From Hymenobacter jeollabukensis (GTDB lineage Bacteria; Bacteroidota; Bacteroidia; Cytophagales; Hymenobacteraceae): DNA of 64,000 nt. The DNA lies in contig NZ_VAJM01000001.1 in assembly GCF_005771675.1 (NCBI RefSeq), positions 186,001 through 250,000 on the forward strand, read 5' to 3'. A program made the position numbers and the translations under genes. Within the stretch, counting starts at the first letter, position 1; each line of letters starts with the position of its first letter. Below, one piece after another: positions 59,362-64,000 of this stretch. The notes below the pieces were generated by a model. It had not been told where the DNA came from and searched no databases. It saw only the letters and a program-made list of their open reading frames with translations.

Positions 59362-61914
59362 ATGAAAAAAGCTACTCTCCTCTCCCGGCCAGTGGCGCTC
59401 CGGCCGAACCTGTCGACTACCTGCGCGGCTGGGCTGGCGCTGGGCCTGCTGCTGAGTGCCACGGTCCCGGTGGCCGCCCAAACCGCCCCCGCGGCCGGCA
59501 GCACGGCCGCGAAAGTCACCGGCCGCATCAGCGGGGTGGTGCAGAATGCGGCCAGCAAGCAGCCGGTGGAGTTTGCCACGGTGGCCCTGCTGGCGACGGG
59601 CAGCGAAAAAGCGGTGCTGGCCGGCGCCTGCGACGAGAAAGGCGCCTTCGTGCTCGGCAACGTGCCGGTGGGCGAGTACACGCTGGCGGTGAGCTTCGTG
59701 GGCTACCAGCCGCAGCGGGTGCCGGTGGTGGTGACGGCCGAGCGCCTGGTGCTGGAGCTGCCGCCGGTGCTGCTGGCGGCCACGGCTACGCAGCTCAGCG
59801 AGGTGAAGGTGACGGGCGAGCGGGCCCTGGTGGAAAGCAAGGTGGACCGCATCGTGTACAACGCCGATAAGGACCTGACCAACAGCGGGGGCACTGCGGC
59901 CGACGTGCTGCAGAAGGCCCCGCTACTCACCGTGGACCTCGACGGCAACCTGCAGCTGCGCGGCTCCTCGAACATCCGGGTGCTGGTGAACGGCAAGCCC
60001 TCCACCCTGCTGGCGACCAACCTGGCGGAGGCGCTCAAGCAGATTCCGGCCGACCAGATCAAGTCGGTGGAAGTCATTACCTCGCCCTCGGCCAAGTACG
60101 ACGCGGAGGGCACGGCGGGCGTGGTCAACATCATTCTGAAGAAAAACAACCTGGAGGGCAAGAGCGGCAACATCGGGGCGGGCGCGAGCAACCGCAACGC
60201 CTACGTAAACGGTAATTTCAACCAGCGTCGCGGCAAGCTGGGCCTGAACACGGGCCTGGGCACCAACCCCTTTTTCAACCTCGCCAAAAGCATGGCGCGC
60301 CGCACCGACTACCTCGGCGACAACGGCCAGAGCCAGCTGCTGCAAACCGGGCGCTTCCGCAACTCGGGCTGGGGCCTGTGGGGCAACCTGGGCCTGGACT
60401 ACGACCTGACGCCCAAGGACGTGCTCAGCCTGGGCGTGCAGGGCAACTACCGTGGCTTTCTGAACGACCGGCAGCAGTACACCGACTACCGGCTGTTCCG
60501 CCCGGGCCAAGACCCGTTCGTGGACGCCTACAACCGCGACATCGACACGCGCGACGCCAACGGCAACGTGGACGTGAACCTGGGCTACACCAAGCAATTT
60601 ACCAAGCCCAAGCAGGAGCTGAGCCTGCTGGGTCTCTACAGCGTGAATCTGGGCCGCACGCGCTATGAGCTGGACCAACAGCGCGGGGAGCGGACGGACT
60701 ACCTGGAGCGGAGCCGCAACGACTCGCGCAACCGCGAAATCACCCTGCAGGCCGACTACGTGCAGCCCCTCGACAGCACGCAGACCCTGGAAACCGGCGC
60801 CAAAACCATCCTGCGCCACGTCGACAGCGACTACCGCATCGACGCGGACAGCCTCGACGGGCGCGGTTACCGGCCGGTGCCGGCCCGCTCCAACGAGTTT
60901 GGCTACGACCAGAACGTGTACGCCGGCTACGCTTCCTACGGCTTCGGCCTGGGCAAGAAATGGACCTTCAAGGCCGGGGGGCGGCTGGAGCACACGCGCA
61001 TTGCCGGGGAGTTTCGGAGCACGGGCACCACGCTGCGCACCCACTACACCAACCTGGCGCCCAACCTGATGGCGGCCTGGGCCCTCACGCCCGACCACAC
61101 CCTGAAGCTGAGCTACTCGCGGCGCATTCAGCGGCCGGGCATCTGGTACCTGAACCCCTACATCAACACCGCGGACCGGCGCAACGTGTCGTCGGGCAAC
61201 CCGGACCTGCGCGCGGAGCTGACCGACGCCTACGAGCTGACTTACACCACCTTCATCAAGAAAAGCTCGGTGACGTTTTCGGGCTACTGGCGACAAACCA
61301 ACAACGCCATCGAGAGCGTGGCGCGGCTGGTGCCCGGCTCGGAGCTGCTGGCCACCGCCGACACGACGCGCATCCTCTACACGACCTTCCGCAACCTGGC
61401 CCGCAACTCGAATTACGGCCTCTCGGCCTTCGGCTCGACCAAGCTGACGGAGAAGTGGAGCCTGAGCGGCAACATGAACTTCTACTGGCGGCAGGTGAGC
61501 AGCCCGGCCCTGGGCCTCTCGAACAGCGGGGGCATGTTCAACCTGAACCTGAACTCCTCCTGGCAATTCGAGAAGGGCTGGAGCGCGCAGTTCTTCGCCT
61601 TCGCCAACTCGCGGCAGGTCACCTTGCAGGGCCGCAACTCGGGCTACCGCATCTACAGCCTGGGGGCCAAAAAGGAGTTCTGGGACAAGAAAGCCAACGT
61701 GGTGGTGGCCGTCATCAACCCCTTCAACGCCCGCCTGGCCTTCCGCAACGACCTGGCCACGCCCAGCTTCGACTACGAAAACAACTCCTACTTCTACAAC
61801 CGGCAGATCCGGGTGAGCTTCTTCTACCGCTTCGGCAAGATGGACAACCAGAGCCGCCCGAAGAAGAGCATTCAGAACGACGACCAGAAGCAGGGCGGCG
61901 GCAGCAACGGCTAA
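59362..61914 (+). CDS. TonB-dependent-receptor-like outer-membrane beta-barrel protein, paralogue
   Basis: An 850-residue outer-membrane protein (signal peptide reaching PVAAQT, ~residue 41). The CarboxypepD_reg-like domain (ISGVVQNAASKQPVEFATVA), plug (ADVLQKAPLLTVDLDGNLQL; LKQIPADQIKSVEVITSPSA) and barrel match the receptor at 56429 in order. The end reads FFYRFGKMDNQ and a Gln/Gly-rich tail. The two are clearly paralogous but differ throughout, so the duplication is not recent. Shared operators suggest joint control by the MarR protein. An ATG 66 nt upstream was rejected because it precedes the operator. Confidence 0.9.
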   Translation: MKKATLLSRPVALRPNLSTTCAAGLALGLLLSATVPVAAQTAPAAGSTAAKVTGRISGVVQNAASKQPVEFATVALLATGSEKAVLAGACDEKGAFVLGNVPVGEYTLAVSFVGYQPQRVPVVVTAERLVLELPPVLLAATATQLSEVKVTGERALVESKVDRIVYNADKDLTNSGGTAADVLQKAPLLTVDLDGNLQLRGSSNIRVLVNGKPSTLLATNLAEALKQIPADQIKSVEVITSPSAKYDAEGTAGVVNIILKKNNLEGKSGNIGAGASNRNAYVNGNFNQRRGKLGLNTGLGTNPFFNLAKSMARRTDYLGDNGQSQLLQTGRFRNSGWGLWGNLGLDYDLTPKDVLSLGVQGNYRGFLNDRQQYTDYRLFRPGQDPFVDAYNRDIDTRDANGNVDVNLGYTKQFTKPKQELSLLGLYSVNLGRTRYELDQQRGERTDYLERSRNDSRNREITLQADYVQPLDSTQTLETGAKTILRHVDSDYRIDADSLDGRGYRPVPARSNEFGYDQNVYAGYASYGFGLGKKWTFKAGGRLEHTRIAGEFRSTGTTLRTHYTNLAPNLMAAWALTPDHTLKLSYSRRIQRPGIWYLNPYINTADRRNVSSGNPDLRAELTDAYELTYTTFIKKSSVTFSGYWRQTNNAIESVARLVPGSELLATADTTRILYTTFRNLARNSNYGLSAFGSTKLTEKWSLSGNMNFYWRQVSSPALGLSNSGGMFNLNLNSSWQFEKGWSAQFFAFANSRQVTLQGRNSGYRIYSLGAKKEFWDKKANVVVAVINPFNARLAFRNDLATPSFDYENNSYFYNRQIRVSFFYRFGKMDNQSRPKKSIQNDDQKQGGGSNG

Positions 61915-62019
61915 GCCGCCCCGCGCCCGACCAGAAGCATTGTCACCGCAGCGCAGCCCTTGCGTGGGTGAGTGAATTGAGAAGCCCGCACCTCGCGGTG
62001 GCAATGCTTCGTCGGGGCG

Positions 62020-62538
62020 TTATTCATTGTTCACGTCCAATTCTTCCCAGGTTTTGCGGCTGAGGTTAAGCTTGACGTTAAAATAACATATCCCGCCATC
62101 CCACACTTGGATAATTCTCTTTTTCCAGCCGGAGCCATCCGCCCCACAAAATCCGTTAATCCAGACCCGCTTTTCACCAGCAGTATCGATGACGGCAATC
62201 AACTGGCGTTTGTATCCTTTTGAATTCAGTAAAGGGCCAGTGTAGCCGTGCTGACGCTGGTACCGGTTCCAAGCCGCTACGCTCTGCTGCAATAACGAAT
62301 CTGTTAGTACCAATTCACGTGGAGTTAACTCCAGATTGGTGGCGCCGCCGAATAATTCCTTGCGGCTATCCCGATAGAAGTACTCATCGGTTTTGTCGTA
62401 TGAAAGGACAGCCATGGTGTCTAGGTCACGGGATGGTGATATTATTTCCCAGTCATCCACAGGCTGGGTCGACTGAGTCGGCTGAGTCGTCCGACAGTTC
62501 ACCAGTAACAAGATTAGAATCAGAGCTACATATTTCAT
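62020..62538 (-). CDS. Hypothetical lipoprotein
   Basis: A 172-residue predicted lipoprotein with a very short signal (MKYVALILILLLVNC, lipobox LLVNC, Cys15). The linker TTQPTQSTQPVDDW has two TQPTQS-like repeats. The globular part includes LLNSKGYKRQLIAVIDTAGE and KRVWINGFCGADGSGWKKRI, with no known motif. GC content is lower than in neighbours. Its start lies 7 bp after the stop of the receptor to the right, so they may share a transcript. Confidence 0.7.
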   Translation of the reverse strand: MKYVALILILLLVNCRTTQPTQSTQPVDDWEIISPSRDLDTMAVLSYDKTDEYFYRDSRKELFGGATNLELTPRELVLTDSLLQQSVAAWNRYQRQHGYTGPLLNSKGYKRQLIAVIDTAGEKRVWINGFCGADGSGWKKRIIQVWDGGICYFNVKLNLSRKTWEELDVNNE

Positions 62539-62545
62539 TTCGTGT

Positions 62546-64000
62546 TCAGTTCAGCCCGTACGTTACCGAAAGGTAGTACAGCCCGCCCACGCTCGGGCCG
62601 CCGAGAAAGGACACATAGTAGTCGTTCAGCACGTTGGTGGCGCCGAGCTTGAAGCGCAGGTCGGGCTTGGGCACGGTGTAGCTTAGCTGCGCATCGAGGG
62701 TGCCGTAGGCCGGCACGTAGCCGGTGACCAGGAAGGTCTGCGAGTAGTAGCGCTGCTGCCAGCGGTAGTTCAGCCCGAAACCCAGGCCGCAGAAGGCGTG
62801 CTCGTGGCCCAGGCTGAGGTTGTAGATCCAGCGCGGGGTGTTGAAGCCGTCTTCCAGCCCGTCGCCCGACTCGGTGCGGCGCAGGCGGGCGTAGGTGGCG
62901 TTGGCCCCGGCCAGCAGGCCGCCGGGCAGCTCGTAGCGCAGGCCCAGGGAGCCGCCGTAGTTGCTCACGCGGCTCTGGGAGTTGGTCCAGAGACGGTAGC
63001 GGGCCTGGGTGGCGCGGGCATTCAGGGCGGTGGCCACGGCATTGGGGTCGGCGGCGGGGCTAAGGGGCTGGCCGGCGGCATCAAGCGGCACGTAGGCTTC
63101 CACCTGGGCAATGAAGTCCTGGTAGCGGTTGTAGTAGAAGTCCACGTCGAGCAGCAGCCGGCCGCCCGGCAGCAGGGCCGCCTTGTAGCCTAGCTCCAGG
63201 GAGCGGATGTGCTCGGGCCGCAGGTAAGTGTAAGGGTTCTTGCGCAGCAGGCCCTGGTTGTGCCCGATGGCGAGGCGGCGCTTGTCCGCCGCCGGGGCGC
63301 CGCTGGTATTGGCGTTGACTTCGGCCGTCACGGCGGCGTTGAACTGGTCGATGCTGCTGCGCAGGTAGCTGTTTTCGAACACGCCATCGGACATCACCCG
63401 CAGCCCGCCGATGCGCTTCACCTGCCCGCTGTTCACGTTCGAAAAGCCCTCGAACAGGCTCGGAAACCGGTAGCCGCTCTGGTAGCTCAACCGGAAGTGG
63501 TGCCGCGCGGTGGGCGACAGGACGGCCGTCAGCCGCGGGTTCAGGCGGACCGCGAAGTAGTCGTTTTTGTCGGCGCGCAGGGTGGCCGTGAGGCGCAGCC
63601 GCTCGCGCCAGAGCCGGGCGCCGGCCTGCACGAAGCCGCCGGTCTTGCCGTAGGTGAGCGGGCTGAACTGGTCCTTGCCCGGCTCGGGGTTGATAAAGTA
63701 ATTGCCGTCGGGCACGATGACGTAGGTGCGGTGGTCGAGGCCGGCGCGCAGGTCGTAGCGGGCGGGCAGGGCGGCCCAGGGGCCGCCGCGCAGGGCCTGG
63801 GCCACATCCACCTGGGTTTCGGCGTGGATGAGGTCGGCCCGCACCCGCAGCGCGGCGCCCTGGTCCCAGTTGTTGATGTCGGCCAGCTCCCGCAGTTTGG
63901 CCTCGAAGGCCGGCGTGCCGGGCTGCAGGCGGCCGGCATCGGCGGCCAGGCGGGCGGCAGCGTGGGCCTGCCCGACCGACTGCCCGGCCTGCACGGCGGC
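62546..64000 (-). CDS. TonB-dependent receptor, C-terminal part (right edge of window)
   Basis: The frame is open to the window edge; about 484 residues of the barrel are visible and the signal and plug lie outside. Strands end with phrases such as RLRLTATLRADKNDYFAVRL, HHFRLSYQSGYRFPSLFEGF and GLGFGLNYRWQQRYYSQTF, and the last strand is YYLSVTYGLN. PARYDLRAGLDHRTYVIVPD resembles classical TonB-dependent receptors rather than the two paralogues at 56429 and 59362. It probably imports a metal chelate or sugar, but the substrate is not determined. Confidence 0.85.
   Translation of the reverse strand, partial: AAVQAGQSVGQAHAAARLAADAGRLQPGTPAFEAKLRELADINNWDQGAALRVRADLIHAETQVDVAQALRGGPWAALPARYDLRAGLDHRTYVIVPDGNYFINPEPGKDQFSPLTYGKTGGFVQAGARLWRERLRLTATLRADKNDYFAVRLNPRLTAVLSPTARHHFRLSYQSGYRFPSLFEGFSNVNSGQVKRIGGLRVMSDGVFENSYLRSSIDQFNAAVTAEVNANTSGAPAADKRRLAIGHNQGLLRKNPYTYLRPEHIRSLELGYKAALLPGGRLLLDVDFYYNRYQDFIAQVEAYVPLDAAGQPLSPAADPNAVATALNARATQARYRLWTNSQSRVSNYGGSLGLRYELPGGLLAGANATYARLRRTESGDGLEDGFNTPRWIYNLSLGHEHAFCGLGFGLNYRWQQRYYSQTFLVTGYVPAYGTLDAQLSYTVPKPDLRFKLGATNVLNDYYVSFLGGPSVGGLYYLSVTYGLN

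Noticed and set aside
1-64000. tRNA, rRNA or tmRNA genes
   Set aside because: I scanned spacers for cloverleaf-like sequence and conserved loops and saw none; a covariance-model scan would be needed to be certain.

Overview
The window is high-GC, densely packed bacterial chromosome that looks like Bacteroidota of the Cytophagales, most likely Hymenobacter or a close relative. This rests on several features seen together: secreted proteins ending in a type IX secretion (T9SS) sorting domain (a protease and a delta-60 repeat protein), outer-membrane receptors with an N-terminal carboxypeptidase-regulatory-like domain, GldM-like proteins, an Mrp/ApbC ATPase without the usual CxxC motif, and repeated -7 promoter boxes of the form TAnnTTTG or TAnCTTCG instead of sigma70 boxes. 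The genus is an inference. No rRNA, tRNA, CRISPR array, prophage or transposase gene was recognised.

Layout. 1-9.3 kb: the tail of a sensor histidine kinase, a 2H phosphoesterase, a secreted M28 peptidase, a universal stress protein with an apparent one-base frameshift, a histidine phosphatase, two tiny Thr-rich secreted proteins, SurE, a lipoprotein, DoxX, RidA and a DUF3885-like protein. 9.3-16.2 kb: an M14 peptidase, a lipoprotein, an ABC ATPase/permease pair, two secreted proteins of unknown function and RibBA. 16.3-19.5 kb: an XRE regulator preceded by palindromes on an exact 42-bp period, then two overlapping glycosyltransferase genes. 19.7-28.6 kb: a K+ channel with RCK domains, a calcineurin-like phosphatase, a TonB-C protein, a lipoprotein, DnaG, a secreted EreA/ChaN-like protein and the Mrp + NifU-like iron-sulfur pair. 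28.7-37.2 kb: an AT-rich outer-membrane-like gene, fumarylacetoacetase, a T9SS serine protease, a MATE transporter, a SET protein, and a zinc alcohol dehydrogenase with a small membrane-anchored partner. 37.4-44.4 kb: a delta-60 repeat protein, acetyl-CoA synthetase and an MHS transporter, with a 750-bp island of repeats between the last two. 44.5-55.4 kb: a second M28 peptidase, a TPR protein, a pilin-like protein, a flavin reductase, two overlapping GldM-like lipoprotein genes, a double GNAT protein, alanine dehydrogenase, TsaE, an aminotransferase and a VF530 protein. 55.8-64 kb: a MarR regulator, two paralogous outer-membrane receptors, a lipoprotein and part of a TonB-dependent receptor.

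The most interesting signals are regulatory or structural. They are the 42-bp-phased operator array beside the XRE gene; a TACGAA-N4-TTCGTA operator found twice upstream of each of the two receptors that follow the MarR gene; several families of long intergenic inverted repeats; a 20-21-bp minisatellite flanked by two inverted repeats; and the pair of GldM-like proteins that carry lipoboxes. Most coding is ordinary chromosomal housekeeping and envelope biology, and I did not find a clear defence island or biosynthetic cluster.
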